Origin: an uncultured Clostridia bacterium | GTDB lineage: Bacteria > Bacillota > Clostridia > Oscillospirales > Acutalibacteraceae | Assembly: GCA_947628175.1 (NCBI GenBank) | Contig: CANQZA010000002.1 | Location: 1-64,000, forward strand | DNA: 64,000 nucleotides | Direction of reading: 5' to 3' | Part shown: positions 55,553 through 63,999 of the stretch, piece by piece | Layout of the letters: every line of letters starts with the position of its first letter | How positions within the stretch are numbered: position 1 is the stretch's first letter | Program-made: the position numbers and the translations under genes | Notes under the pieces: generated by a model | The model's database searches: none | Told to the model about the DNA's origin: nothing | What the model saw: only the letters and a program-made list of their open reading frames with translations

Positions 55553-55581
55553 ATTATACAACAAATGACATAAAATATCAA
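55553..55581 (-). promoter_or_regulatory. Sigma-A-like promoter of fba
   Basis: On the minus strand TTGATA (55576-55581), 17 bases, TATAAT (55553-55558). Confidence 0.78.
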
Positions 55582-55584
55582 GAA

Positions 55585-56523
55585 TCATATATCTTTTTTA
55601 TATTCAATGATGTCTTTCGCAATATAAATAGGCCGTTTTTTCGTTTCAATATAATTTTTTGCAAGGTATTCTCCGATTATCCCGACGGTGAAAAGCTGTA
55701 CCCCGCCGAAAAACACAAGCAGTATGGCAAGCTGTGTAAAGCCGTCTACATTTATATGACTTGTGAGCTTTCTGATCAGCGTGATAACCGCATAAACGAT
55801 ACTCATAATAGTGGCGACAGAGCCTATGTAGGTGGCAATTTTAAGCGGAACCGTTGAAAAGGCTATGATTCCGTCCGACGCGTATTTTAACAGCTTTATA
55901 AAATTAAAACTGCTCCTGCCGTTCTGCCTCTCCTTCGCCACATAGGGTATATATTGTGTATTGAAGCCCACCCAACTGAATATTCCTTTTGAAAAGCGGT
56001 GATATTCGCCGAGAGAGAGAATGGCGTCTCTCACATTTTTTCGAAAGGTGCGAAAGTCCGACGCGCCGCTTTTGAACGATATTTCAGTCATTTTATCGGC
56101 AAGCTTATAAAATGCGTCCTTGCAGGCGACGGTCAGCTTGTTTTCATGTCTGTTTTCCTGATAGGCGCACACGCAGTCGGTATCGGGATTTTCGTCAAGA
56201 ATTTGCACCATCTGCTTAACCGTTGCGGGGTCCTGCTGCAAATCGGTGTCGATTATACATAAAAGCTCGCCCTCGGCATGCTCAAGTCCCGCGTACATTG
56301 CCGACTCCTTGCCGAAATTCCTTGAAAAATTGATAATTTTCATATTTACTTCGCCAAGGTCCTTGAGTTTTTTTAATCTTTTAAAGGTATCGTCCTTGCT
56401 TCCGTCATTAATAAAAACAATTTCGTACATATCCGTGTCGGGAAAAACGCTTTTTACCGAGTCCAGAAACGGACCTACATTATCTGCTTCATTATAGCAG
56501 GGACAGATAAATGACAATTTCAT
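55585..56523 (-). CDS. GtrB/dolichyl-phosphate-mannose-synthase-like GT2 with two C-terminal membrane helices
   Basis: A 312-residue protein: GT-A domain (1-220) with CYNEADNVGPF near the start and DTDLQQDP near 92, the metal site, then two membrane helices (about 230-255 and 268-290). Such enzymes make polyprenyl-phosphate-linked sugars (for example Glc- or Man-P-lipid) that donate sugars outside the membrane. This one stands apart from the main glycan locus. Typical partners (GtrA flippase, GtrC) are not adjacent. Start ATG at 56523, preceded by an AAGGATGTG-type site. Confidence 0.88.
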   Translation of the reverse strand: MKLSFICPCYNEADNVGPFLDSVKSVFPDTDMYEIVFINDGSKDDTFKRLKKLKDLGEVNMKIINFSRNFGKESAMYAGLEHAEGELLCIIDTDLQQDPATVKQMVQILDENPDTDCVCAYQENRHENKLTVACKDAFYKLADKMTEISFKSGASDFRTFRKNVRDAILSLGEYHRFSKGIFSWVGFNTQYIPYVAKERQNGRSSFNFIKLLKYASDGIIAFSTVPLKIATYIGSVATIMSIVYAVITLIRKLTSHINVDGFTQLAILLVFFGGVQLFTVGIIGEYLAKNYIETKKRPIYIAKDIIEYKKDI

Positions 56524-56607
56524 GTTTTCACATCCTTTGTCGGAATATTTTAGATGATTATGAAGAAATTGTCAATCAAACAGCCCAATGTTTACTTATT
56601 TTTTACA

Positions 56608-57201
56608 TTATGATTGTTTTCCCTTGAGCAGCGGAGAAAGAGGTTTATAAATCATCATTGACACAAGAGCGCATAGCAGCGCCTTGGCAAAGGTAAACGG
56701 AACATTGAAGAGGAGCAGCGCCTGAAAAATATTTTCAACAGAAGGCAATATTGCCTGATACATATTGAGCACCGCCGTCTCGGGAAAACCGAGAACGGAA
56801 TAGTAAAGCGGATAAATCACAAAGAAGTTGAGCGGAAGACTTACAACGGCCATTACGGCGGCGCCTGCAAAGCCCGCGGCAACGGCTCTTTTTTTTGTTT
56901 TGTTTTTTTTGTAGAGAAAACCTGCTGTGGCGGCAAAGCACGCACCCAGAACAAAATTTGAAAGTTCGCCCACAAAGCCGCTCTGGCTTACAGCCATATG
57001 AATAAGGTTTTTAAGCAGCGCGATGATTACGCCCGTTGCCGGACCGTAGGCAAACGCGCCGATAAGCTCGGGCAAATCCGAAAAATCAAGCTTTATAAAG
57101 CTGGGTATAATCGGAATGGAAAACTCGATGTACTGAAGCACTACCGCAACAGCGGTGAGCATTGCGGTTCCCGTGAGAACCCTTACTTTTTTATTTTTCA
57201 T
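56608..57201 (-). CDS. ribU: ECF transporter substrate-binding component, riboflavin type (RibU)
   Basis: A 197-residue membrane protein with about six hydrophobic segments, the S component of an ECF importer. It works with a shared energising module (not in the window) to take up riboflavin. The family loop LDFSDLPELIGAFAYGP near 42-58 is typical of RibU. The identification rests strongly on the FMN riboswitch directly upstream. ATG at 57201 follows AAAGGAG; an in-frame TTG upstream is ignored. Confidence 0.92.
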   Translation of the reverse strand: MKNKKVRVLTGTAMLTAVAVVLQYIEFSIPIIPSFIKLDFSDLPELIGAFAYGPATGVIIALLKNLIHMAVSQSGFVGELSNFVLGACFAATAGFLYKKNKTKKRAVAAGFAGAAVMAVVSLPLNFFVIYPLYYSVLGFPETAVLNMYQAILPSVENIFQALLLFNVPFTFAKALLCALVSMMIYKPLSPLLKGKQS

Positions 57202-57227
57202 TTTTTCTCCTTTTTTGGGCAAAAGAG

Positions 57228-57252
57228 ATGCCCCGACACATTGTATCGGGGC
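57228..57252 (-). terminator. Riboswitch-linked hairpin in the ribU leader
   Basis: A 10-bp stem, one pair of which is G-T, immediately 3' of the FMN riboswitch and about 27 bases before the ribU start. It is followed by a T-containing stretch (CTCTTTTG), so it may be the regulated terminator, or it may control access to the ribosome-binding site. Confidence 0.65.
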
Positions 57253-57288
57253 TTAAATGTTTGACCGCGGGCATAATCCTGTGCCCTT

Positions 57289-57398
57289 ACATTTTCTCTC
57301 ATCCGGACTTTAACCGTTGGTATCGGAGTTTCACCGATTCGGCCGCTAAAGCGGTTCGCGGACTGTACCGCCAGTGGGGAATTTCGCCCCGCCCTGAA
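57289..57398 (-). ncRNA. FMN riboswitch (RFN element)
   Basis: On the minus strand the consensus RFN blocks occur in order: a start TTCAGGGCGGGG, GAAATTCCCCACTGGCGGT, then AGTCCGCGA, CGGTGAAACTCCGAT, and the 3' end AAAGTCCGGATG AGAGAAAATG. FMN binding should lower expression of ribU. Only one target gene follows. Confidence 0.95.
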
Positions 57399-57471
57399 AA
57401 TATATTTTGTACTACTATTATATTATGTGGATATATTTTGTCAACTGTTTTTTAAAGAATTATCGCTTTTT

Positions 57472-58191
57472 TCAGTCCATATTGCCGGTGAGCAGCATTA
57501 TTGCGGTCAGCGCGGCGACGGGAGCTGTCTGTGTTCGCAGGATTCTTTTTCCGAGCGTTGCCTGAACCGCGCCTGATGAAAGGACCGTTTCAACCTCATT
57601 CTTTTCAAATCCGCCCTCCGGGCCGATATAAACCGAGACAGAGCGGACCTCCGGATAAATTATATTTTTAAGTCCTGCGCCTCCGCCCTCGTAAAAAAGA
57701 ATTTTAAGCTCGCTGCTGTCCCCGCGCACTGCTTTTTCAAAATTCAGAAAAGGGCAGATTTCGGGTATGATGCCTCTGCCGCTCTGCTGTGCGGATTCAA
57801 GCGCGATTTTCTGGTATCTCAGCAATTTTTTTGCCATCGATTTTTCGTCGGGGCGGCTTACACAGCGGTTTGTCAAAACAGGTACGATTTTTGTTATTCC
57901 GAGCTCGGTGCATTTTTGCACAATATCCTCCATTTTATCTCCCTTGGGCACAGCCTGATAAAGCGTTACGGCAACAGTGGGCTCTGCGTGATCCGCCTGT
58001 CTGTAACACACGGAAAGCTCGACGGTGTCAGGTGTTACGCGCTCTATCATACAGCCGTAATTTTCACCGTTGTGGGCGAGGGTGAGCATATCGCCCTTTT
58101 TCATTCTGAGCGATTTTGCAATATGGCGTGACGGCTCACCGGTCAATATTACTTTTTCCTGCGGTGTAAAATCAACAAACAGCTTTTTCAT
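57472..58191 (-). CDS. rsmE: 16S rRNA (uracil1498-N3)-methyltransferase RsmE
   Basis: A 239-residue SPOUT-type methyltransferase. An N-terminal PUA-like domain (1-70) starts MKKLFVDF. The catalytic part carries GDKMEDIVQKCTELGI near 87, IGPEGGFEKNEVE near 190 and LGKRILRTQTAPVAAL near 212, the knotted SAM site. Longer starts (58326, 58203) are in frame; 58191 gives the family N-terminus. The gene overlaps no neighbour; the OGG-type gene ends 74 bases upstream of its start. Confidence 0.93.
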   Translation of the reverse strand: MKKLFVDFTPQEKVILTGEPSRHIAKSLRMKKGDMLTLAHNGENYGCMIERVTPDTVELSVCYRQADHAEPTVAVTLYQAVPKGDKMEDIVQKCTELGITKIVPVLTNRCVSRPDEKSMAKKLLRYQKIALESAQQSGRGIIPEICPFLNFEKAVRGDSSELKILFYEGGGAGLKNIIYPEVRSVSVYIGPEGGFEKNEVETVLSSGAVQATLGKRILRTQTAPVAALTAIMLLTGNMD

Positions 58192-58264
58192 ATTAATTAC
58201 CATAGCCTTTCCGAACGCAAACAGTAAATTAAAAATTATTATACGCTTTTGAGTCTGCCTCAAA

Positions 58265-59083
58265 TCAGAGATTGTTTCTCGCCCAATGAAAAAGATACTG
58301 CTGGGCAATTCCGCTGATTCCGTCAAAACACGCGGGCAGACCGTCTGGGTAATGCGCCATAACCCTTTTCATCCAAACATCGACAGGAAAGGCGTCGTAA
58401 AATCCGAAACCGAAAAGAAGCGCGCAGTCCGCAACCTTAGTACCCACTCCGTAAATTTTTAAAAGCTCTTTTCTCGCCTCGTCAAGAGAGAGAATCTTTA
58501 TTTTGTCCAGGTCAATCTCTCCCGACGCGACCGCCTTTGAAAGGCGCGCAAGATATTTTGCCCTGTAGCCTGTTCCCAGCGCCTCAAAGTCGGAAATACT
58601 AAGGCTGCACAGGCGTTTTGCGTCGGGGAAGGAGTAAAAGCCGTTTTCAAGCGCTTCACCGTAGGTTTGACAAAGTTTTTTAATAATGCCTTTTATCCTT
58701 TTAATGTTGTTTTGCTGGCTTATGACAAAGGAGCACAGCGCCTCCCAGCTATTCTGATTCAAAATTCTTATGCCGTAGTATTCATCGACCGTAGCGGACA
58801 AAAGGGCGTCGCTTTTAAGTCTGGCACAGATTTCTTCATAATCCCTGTCAAGGTCAAAATAACGGCGCCAGATCGTTTCAAAATTTTCTTTGGTGGTATT
58901 TTTAAGAATAAATCTGCCCTCTTCATTCTTTATATTCAGAAAAACGCCGTCTGCGGCACCGCTCCAGCTTCCGTCCGGCTGTTTTTCCCACCGGAATGCC
59001 TGTCCGCAGTCGAGTGTTAAATCAAGGTTAAGGCACTTTACATCGTCAAGGATGATATCGTTGCCGGTAAAATTAATTTTCAT
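58265..59083 (-). CDS. 8-oxoguanine DNA glycosylase (OGG1 type)
   Basis: A 272-residue base-excision repair enzyme of the HhH-GPD superfamily, removing 8-oxoG from DNA. The N-terminal domain has DLTLDCGQAFRW near 25-36. The catalytic region carries the HhH KIYGVGTKVADCALLFGF (with the active Lys) near 217 and FPVDVWMKRVM near 237, with the Asp. QNNIKRIKGIIKKL near 137 is typical. ATG at 59083; a longer in-frame start at 59134 lacks a ribosome-binding site. It is divergent from the 59482 gene across the DnaA-box-rich gap. Confidence 0.93.
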   Translation of the reverse strand: MKINFTGNDIILDDVKCLNLDLTLDCGQAFRWEKQPDGSWSGAADGVFLNIKNEEGRFILKNTTKENFETIWRRYFDLDRDYEEICARLKSDALLSATVDEYYGIRILNQNSWEALCSFVISQQNNIKRIKGIIKKLCQTYGEALENGFYSFPDAKRLCSLSISDFEALGTGYRAKYLARLSKAVASGEIDLDKIKILSLDEARKELLKIYGVGTKVADCALLFGFGFYDAFPVDVWMKRVMAHYPDGLPACFDGISGIAQQYLFHWARNNL

Positions 59084-59481
59084 AATACAAATCCTGTTAA
59101 AAAAGTTACTTTGAGTATAACATTTATTTGTCAAGAGGGAAAGATAAAAATAGCATTTTAACCAAAAAAATATTACAAATTTGGGTTTTTCAAAATTGTT
59201 GAAAACTATGTGTAAATTTATGAAAATTTGAAAAAAGTGACTAATTTTTAATTTTCAACAGTACAAAATCGTTGTTTTAAAGGCGTTTTAAGCGATATTT
59301 TCAACATTTTCCACATAGTTTTCCACAATGGGAATTTTTTCAGCCAATATACTTTTTGTTATAGAAAAAGCTTGTCAAGAAAAATTTTATCAATATTTTC
59401 CACAAAATCTGACAAAAAAATTTTAGTATAATATGCGGGCTTTGTTCCTACACTAATTGTATAAATTTGAAAGGGAAATTT
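59084..59481. other. Gap with a cluster of DnaA-box-like 9-mers, candidate origin element
   Basis: About 400 A+T-rich bases between two divergent genes. TTTTCCACA occurs three times (59307-59315, 59319-59327, 59396-59404). TTTTCAACA occurs three times (59252-59260, 59298-59306 and reversed at 59197-59205). A TGTGTAAAT lies at 59209-59217. Two boxes abut at 59298-59315. The consensus DnaA box is TTATCCACA, so these are close variants. No other gene or terminator is visible. A TATAAT at 59427-59432 may serve the downstream gene. Whether this is the origin, a DnaA-titration site or a DnaA-regulated promoter cannot be told from sequence. Confidence 0.65.
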
Positions 59482-59757
59482 GTGCAGATGATTAAAGGTG
59501 TGAATAAACAGATTTTAGAAGTGACCAATACGGATAATCCTTATTTTGAAAAAATTATTTTTTTCGTCAAGCCCGAATATAAAAACGAGGATACGAAAAA
59601 GCTTCAAAAAGAGGCCGAGAGCCTTGCCGCTACGGCTCAGAAGCCGCCGAAGGTTAAAATGAGCAAACGGCAGATCATTCGGTTGCTGCTCAATTCCATG
59701 CTGTTTACGCTTGCGGGATGCGCACTGACCTTTCTTATAAATATGTTATTAAAATAA
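59482..59757 (+). CDS. Small membrane protein upstream of a SleB-type hydrolase
   Basis: A 91-residue protein with a basic/acidic N-terminal two thirds and a hydrophobic C-terminal helix (about 68-91; IIRLLLNSMLFTLAGCALTF). I do not recognise its family. GTG at 59482 is 6 bases after AAAGGG and is preferred over TTG at 59467 and ATG at 59488. The cortex-hydrolase-like gene starts 13 bases after it, so it is probably a partner in sporulation or germination, as YpeB is for SleB in Bacillus, though it is unrelated to YpeB in length. Confidence 0.65.
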   Translation: MQMIKGVNKQILEVTNTDNPYFEKIIFFVKPEYKNEDTKKLQKEAESLAATAQKPPKVKMSKRQIIRLLLNSMLFTLAGCALTFLINMLLK

Positions 59758-59770
59758 AGGAATGGTGATT

Positions 59771-60481
59771 ATGACTGTTTACAAGGCGTTCAGAAATTTT
59801 ATAGCCGCTGTGATTGTTGTTTCGATTCTCCTGGGCGGAGCGGCCGCAGGCGCAGTATGCTACAAAGCCTTTTTCGGCGAACAGAGCACCTATGCGCTTT
59901 CAAAGCTGGGCTCAACAGGAGACGAGGTAAGGTCTATACAAAAAAAGCTGTCCCAGCTCGGATATTACAAGGGCTCGGTTGACGGAATTTACGGCAGTGC
60001 CACGAAATCGGCAGTTACCGCCTTTCAGCGCAACTGCGGTATAACGGCAGACGGTATCTGCGGAAAGCAGACACTGCTCTATCTGGGGCTTGGAGGCGGC
60101 AGCGGTTCTTCCGCGAACACACAGTATTCAAGCTCTGATGTAGAGCTTCTTGCAAAAGTAATAAGCGCCGAAGCAAGGGGCGAGTCATATGAGGGGCAGG
60201 TTGCCGTAGGCGCGGTAATTCTCAACAGAGTCAAGCACCCGTCCTTTCCTGATTCCATCAGCGGTGTTGTTTATCAAAACGGTGCATTTTCGTGCGTCAA
60301 TGACTCAAACTGGTATGCGGCCGTTACGGATTCCGCAAAAAGAGCGGCGGTTGACGCGATTAACGGCTGGGATCCGTCGGGCGGAGCAATATACTATTTT
60401 AACGCAAAAAAGACAAACGACGCATTTATGCATTCCCGCCCCGTTGTGAGAACGATCGGCGACCATAAATTCTGCGTATAG
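59771..60481 (+). CDS. SleB-like spore cortex hydrolase / cell-wall hydrolase
   Basis: A 236-residue exported protein: an N-terminal membrane or signal segment (about 10-30), a peptidoglycan-binding domain (about 45-105; GDEVRSIQKKLSQLGYYKG) and a Hydrolase_2 domain (about 120-236). The last includes the catalytic-type Glu in ISAEARGE at 132-139 and VAVGAVILNRVKHPSFP. SleB degrades cortex peptidoglycan at germination; vegetative relatives also exist. ATG at 59771 is chosen since AAAGGA is 9 bases before it. It fits the sporulation genes at 2.2-3.4 kb. Confidence 0.86.
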   Translation: MTVYKAFRNFIAAVIVVSILLGGAAAGAVCYKAFFGEQSTYALSKLGSTGDEVRSIQKKLSQLGYYKGSVDGIYGSATKSAVTAFQRNCGITADGICGKQTLLYLGLGGGSGSSANTQYSSSDVELLAKVISAEARGESYEGQVAVGAVILNRVKHPSFPDSISGVVYQNGAFSCVNDSNWYAAVTDSAKRAAVDAINGWDPSGGAIYYFNAKKTNDAFMHSRPVVRTIGDHKFCV

Positions 60482-60587
60482 CTTTCTGAATTAGTTATGC
60501 AGAAAAGGGGCTGTCTGAGCTGTTATTGCAACGCAGGCAGTCCCTTGTACCGTCTATATGAGATACGCTGTCAGGCTTTTTCGTTTT

Positions 60588-62564
60588 TTAAAGCACCGGC
60601 GGCTGTTTTTTTATTATCATTGTTCTGAGTGAATTTGCAATGGCAATCAGGCATACGCCTACATCTCCGAAAACAGCAAGCCACATGGCGTTTTCATCAA
60701 AAACGCCTGCCGCACAGCCTATGATTATGAGTATTTTAACGATGAGAGAAAAGGCAATGTTTTCACGGACAATGCGGACTGTTTTTTGGGCGATTTTTCT
60801 GCCGAGCGGAATTTTTGAAAGCGAGTCGCCCATTATAACCATATCCGACGCCTCAATCGCAATATCCGAGCCGGCCGCGCCCATTGCAATTCCCAGATCC
60901 GCCGCCGCGAGAACGGGAGCGTCGTTAATTCCATCGCCTGTGTAAAGGACGGTTGAGCCGTTTCTTTTAAGCTCCTTTACTTTTTCCACCTTTTCTTCGG
61001 GCATAAGCCTTGAATAGACGGTGTGAATTCCCGCCTTTGCGGCGATATCTCTTGCGATAGGCGCCTTGTCACCCGTTAGCATAACGGTTTTTGTTATTCC
61101 CGCGTCACGCATAGCCGCAATGGCGCGGCGGCTGTCCTCCTTTATTATATCGGCAAAGACGATGTCGCCCAAAAACTCCGATTCGCTGCAACAGTACACG
61201 GCTGTTCCGATTGCCTGCGTTTCCGTGAATGCAACGCCTGCCTCTTTCATCATTTTCTCGTTGCCGACAAAATATTTTTTGCCGTCAACAACTGCCGAAA
61301 CGCCCATCCCCGCATAGTTTTTCGCGTCCTCTATAACACATTCGTCCGCATATTGCCCGAAAGCAAGGCAAATGGATTTTGCGAGCGGATGGTTGGAATA
61401 CCTTTCACACGCGGCTATAATTTTAAGAAGCTCCCTGTGCTGATTGTCATGGCAGCGGCAGTTAAAGCATTCGCATTTTACATATTCAAATTTACCGCTT
61501 GTTATTGTTCCGGTTTTGTCAAATACGCCCGTATCGACTTTTGCAAGCACCTCAAGATAATTGCCGCCCTTGACGAGTATGCCCTCCTTGGAGCAGGCGC
61601 CGATACCGCCGAAAAAGCCGAGCGGAATGGAAATTACAAGCGCACACGGGCAGGAGACAACAAGCGCCGAAAGTCCTCTGTATATCCATTCACTCCAGCT
61701 CTGATTAAAGAAAAGCGGGGGAATCAGAACAATACAGAGCGCGGCAAGACATACAATGGGTGTATATATTTTTGCAAATCGTGTTATGAATTTTTCCGTA
61801 TGACTCTTTTTTTCCTGTGTATCCTCAAGCAAATCAAGTATTTTTGCAACCGTTGAGTCCTTGTATTCTTTGATCGCGCGTATCTTCAGAGCACCGTCCG
61901 TATTGACACAGCCCGCGAGAATCTTATCTCCCACACCCTTTGAAAGGGGGATGGATTCTCCGGTCAGAGCTTTCATATCAATCTGTGCCGAGCCTTCGAT
62001 TATTTCGCCGTCAAGGTCTATCCTGTCGCCCGGTCTTGCTATGATGACTTCCCCGGCTTTGACCTCCTCCGGATTTAAAACAATCTCCTGATTATTTCGC
62101 ACAACCGTGACCTGCGAGGGCTTGAGCTCCAGCATATCCTTTATGGATTTTCTGCTCCTTGCGACAGCGAGTCCCTGCAAAAATTCGCCTATTGTATAAA
62201 GCAGCATAACGGCGCAGCCTTCGGAGTATTCCCTGATTGCAAAGGCGCCGATCGACGCAATGCTCATTAAAAAGTTTTCGTTAAAGATGTTGCCTTTTAT
62301 AACACCCTCGACAGCCTCCCGGACCACCTCAAAGCCGACGATAAGATATGAAATAAGGTAGCATATCAGGTAAACAAATTCAGGCAGCTTTGTACATTCG
62401 CTTATTATGTATCCCGCGGCAAAAAAAGCTCCTCCGGCCGCGATTTTAAAAATAAATTCTTTTTTATTGATGTTTTCGTGGTTATGACCGCAGCCGCAGT
62501 CCGATCCGTGATGCTCATGCGCACAGCAGTCGTCATGGCAGTGCTCGTGATGATGTTCTGACAT
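60588..62564 (-). CDS. Heavy-metal P-type ATPase (P1B, probable Zn2+/Cd2+ exporter)
   Basis: A 658-residue membrane pump. The N-terminus is a His/Cys-rich tail (MSEHHHEHCHDDCCAHEHH) instead of a folded metal-binding domain. It then has paired membrane helices, the translocation motif SCPCALV near 300, the phosphorylation DKTGT near 345, a hinge TGDGINDAP near 560 and two final helices. The CPC motif plus His-rich tail fits Zn/Cd/Pb export. The ArsR regulator ends 2 bases before its start, so both are read together from the operator at 62879. Confidence 0.94.
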   Translation of the reverse strand: MSEHHHEHCHDDCCAHEHHGSDCGCGHNHENINKKEFIFKIAAGGAFFAAGYIISECTKLPEFVYLICYLISYLIVGFEVVREAVEGVIKGNIFNENFLMSIASIGAFAIREYSEGCAVMLLYTIGEFLQGLAVARSRKSIKDMLELKPSQVTVVRNNQEIVLNPEEVKAGEVIIARPGDRIDLDGEIIEGSAQIDMKALTGESIPLSKGVGDKILAGCVNTDGALKIRAIKEYKDSTVAKILDLLEDTQEKKSHTEKFITRFAKIYTPIVCLAALCIVLIPPLFFNQSWSEWIYRGLSALVVSCPCALVISIPLGFFGGIGACSKEGILVKGGNYLEVLAKVDTGVFDKTGTITSGKFEYVKCECFNCRCHDNQHRELLKIIAACERYSNHPLAKSICLAFGQYADECVIEDAKNYAGMGVSAVVDGKKYFVGNEKMMKEAGVAFTETQAIGTAVYCCSESEFLGDIVFADIIKEDSRRAIAAMRDAGITKTVMLTGDKAPIARDIAAKAGIHTVYSRLMPEEKVEKVKELKRNGSTVLYTGDGINDAPVLAAADLGIAMGAAGSDIAIEASDMVIMGDSLSKIPLGRKIAQKTVRIVRENIAFSLIVKILIIIGCAAGVFDENAMWLAVFGDVGVCLIAIANSLRTMIIKKQPPVL

Positions 62565-62566
62565 AA

Positions 62567-62863
62567 TTATTCCTCCACATGTTCTGTTGCACAGTTAATA
62601 ATGGTTTTTACATGGTCGTCCGCAAGGGAATAGATCATGCTTTTCCCCTCACGCCTGTATTTAATAAGATGATTTTGCTTTAATATTCTGAGCTGATGTG
62701 ATATTGCCGTTTGTGACATCTGAAGCATCTGCGCAATTTCGCTCACGCAAAACTCACCGTCAAACATGGCAACCAGTATCCGTATTCGTGTTGAGTCGGA
62801 GAAAACCTTAAACAAATCAGCCAAATCATAAACAAGTTCGTCGTCGATATTTTCACAGTCCAT
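62567..62863 (-). CDS. ArsR/SmtB-family metal-responsive repressor
   Basis: A 98-residue winged-helix regulator: FCVSEIAQMLQMSQTAISHQ covers the recognition helix (about 42-61), and the wing is YRREGKSMIYSL. It has an N-terminal acidic arm and C-terminal VKTIINCATEHVEE with a Cys/His pair, possible alpha-5 metal ligands. It should release DNA when Zn or Cd rises. ATG at 62863 follows AGGAGG. The palindrome at 62879-62900 directly upstream is the likely operator. Confidence 0.92.
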   Translation of the reverse strand: MDCENIDDELVYDLADLFKVFSDSTRIRILVAMFDGEFCVSEIAQMLQMSQTAISHQLRILKQNHLIKYRREGKSMIYSLADDHVKTIINCATEHVEE

Positions 62864-62878
62864 ATATGTACCTCCTCT

Positions 62879-62900
62879 CATATGAACAAGTGTTCATATG
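62879..62900. promoter_or_regulatory. Operator palindrome for the ArsR-type repressor
   Basis: A perfect 10-2-10 inverted repeat, CATATGAACA AG TGTTCATATG, just upstream of the repressor gene. It has the form of known SmtB/CadC-type operators (TGAACA..TGTTCA). Confidence 0.88.
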
Positions 62901-62911
62901 AGCATTATATG

Positions 62912-63583
62912 CTATTTTTCAAATAATGTCAAGCTGTTATTTGCATCTACTGTCGCGAGGAGTATATTTTCAATTTTTTTATTCTGTGCTTTGACCTGTT
63001 TTTCAAGCTCCTTTTTTGTCATACCGGCATTTTTAAGGTCGTTTTCCATAATTTTTCCGTCGATAATAACATTTATGCAAAGCCCCTCTCTCACGGGCGC
63101 AAAGTTAAAATCCTTGGGATTGAGCTGTCTTTTGAGCGGCATCGGCTGAAAGCTGATTTTGCCCGTGTTTTCCATAATGGCGTAATCAATGTCGCCGATA
63201 TTGAAATATCCGTTTATTCTCGCGCTGGCAAGCAAATCGTCAATATCTATTCTTGCTTTTTTGATATTGTCCTTTATGATTTTGCCCTTTTCTATTAATA
63301 TTATAGGTCTGCCGGAGATAAACTTTCGCGCCTTGATGCTTTTTTGTGAGAGGAGAGACAGCGACAGCCCGATTATGCCGTAAATGAGCATTGCGGTGAT
63401 ACCCTTCCACCACTCTATGTCAATATTTGTTGACATTTCCGCTGCGACCGAGCCTATTGTTATTCCTACAACATAATCAAAAAAGCTCAATTCGCTTATC
63501 TGCCTGTACCCTATAATTTTTGTTATTGCGAACAAAACGACAACCGAAGCGAGAGACAATAATACAATATATAAAAATTCCAT
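62912..63583 (-). CDS. DUF421 / YetF-YcaP family membrane protein
   Basis: A 223-residue protein with three N-terminal membrane segments (about 1-22, 30-50, 58-78) and a cytosolic or extracytoplasmic C-terminal domain (about 85-200) carrying RPIILIEKGKI and LLASARINGYFNIGDIDYA, typical of the family. YetF-type proteins are associated with the cell envelope in spore formers; the activity is unknown. ATG at 63583 follows AAGGTGAT; a longer in-frame start at 63598 is ignored. The metal-efflux operator lies 12 bases to its left. Confidence 0.88.
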   Translation of the reverse strand: MEFLYIVLLSLASVVVLFAITKIIGYRQISELSFFDYVVGITIGSVAAEMSTNIDIEWWKGITAMLIYGIIGLSLSLLSQKSIKARKFISGRPIILIEKGKIIKDNIKKARIDIDDLLASARINGYFNIGDIDYAIMENTGKISFQPMPLKRQLNPKDFNFAPVREGLCINVIIDGKIMENDLKNAGMTKKELEKQVKAQNKKIENILLATVDANNSLTLFEK

Positions 63584-63672
63584 AAAATCACCTTGCATTA
63601 TTTTAGGCAGATTTTATGGAATTATGTATTAAAAAAGAAGAACATGAATTTATGCGCTTTTTTAAGAAAATG

Positions 63673-63999
63673 TTATTCGGTCGGGGAATAGCCGCTGTCG
63701 AGCGACTGAATAACCTTTACCGATTCGTCAATAATATTTTGGTATTGTGTTTCGTTTTTGCCCGAAAGGTAGGTTATCTGATATTGCGAGGCGTCAAACG
63801 ATGTATCCTCGTCGTTGAGAAACATCGGGACCTGATAACCCTTCCGGCTGAACTGTGACTGATAAACATATTCATCATCTATATAATAATCCCTGTAGCC
63901 GTAGTTATACTCCATTCTGGCATTATATACCGAATCAAATCCTTCACCCTTCATACGGTAAATTCTTGAGGAAGCGGTATATGCGTACTGCGTTTCATA
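63673..63999 (-). CDS. C-terminal part of an unrecognised protein (truncated by the window edge)
   Basis: The last 108 residues of a protein whose 5' end lies beyond the right edge. The visible part is rich in Tyr, Asp and Gln (EYNYGYRDYYIDDEYVYQ), hydrophilic, without a membrane segment, and ends LDSGYSPTE. An internal ATG at 63954 is in frame but the frame is open upstream to the edge, so it is not a start. No family is recognised; a secreted or envelope-linked role is only a guess. Confidence 0.6.
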   Translation of the reverse strand, partial: YETQYAYTASSRIYRMKGEGFDSVYNARMEYNYGYRDYYIDDEYVYQSQFSRKGYQVPMFLNDEDTSFDASQYQITYLSGKNETQYQNIIDESVKVIQSLDSGYSPTE

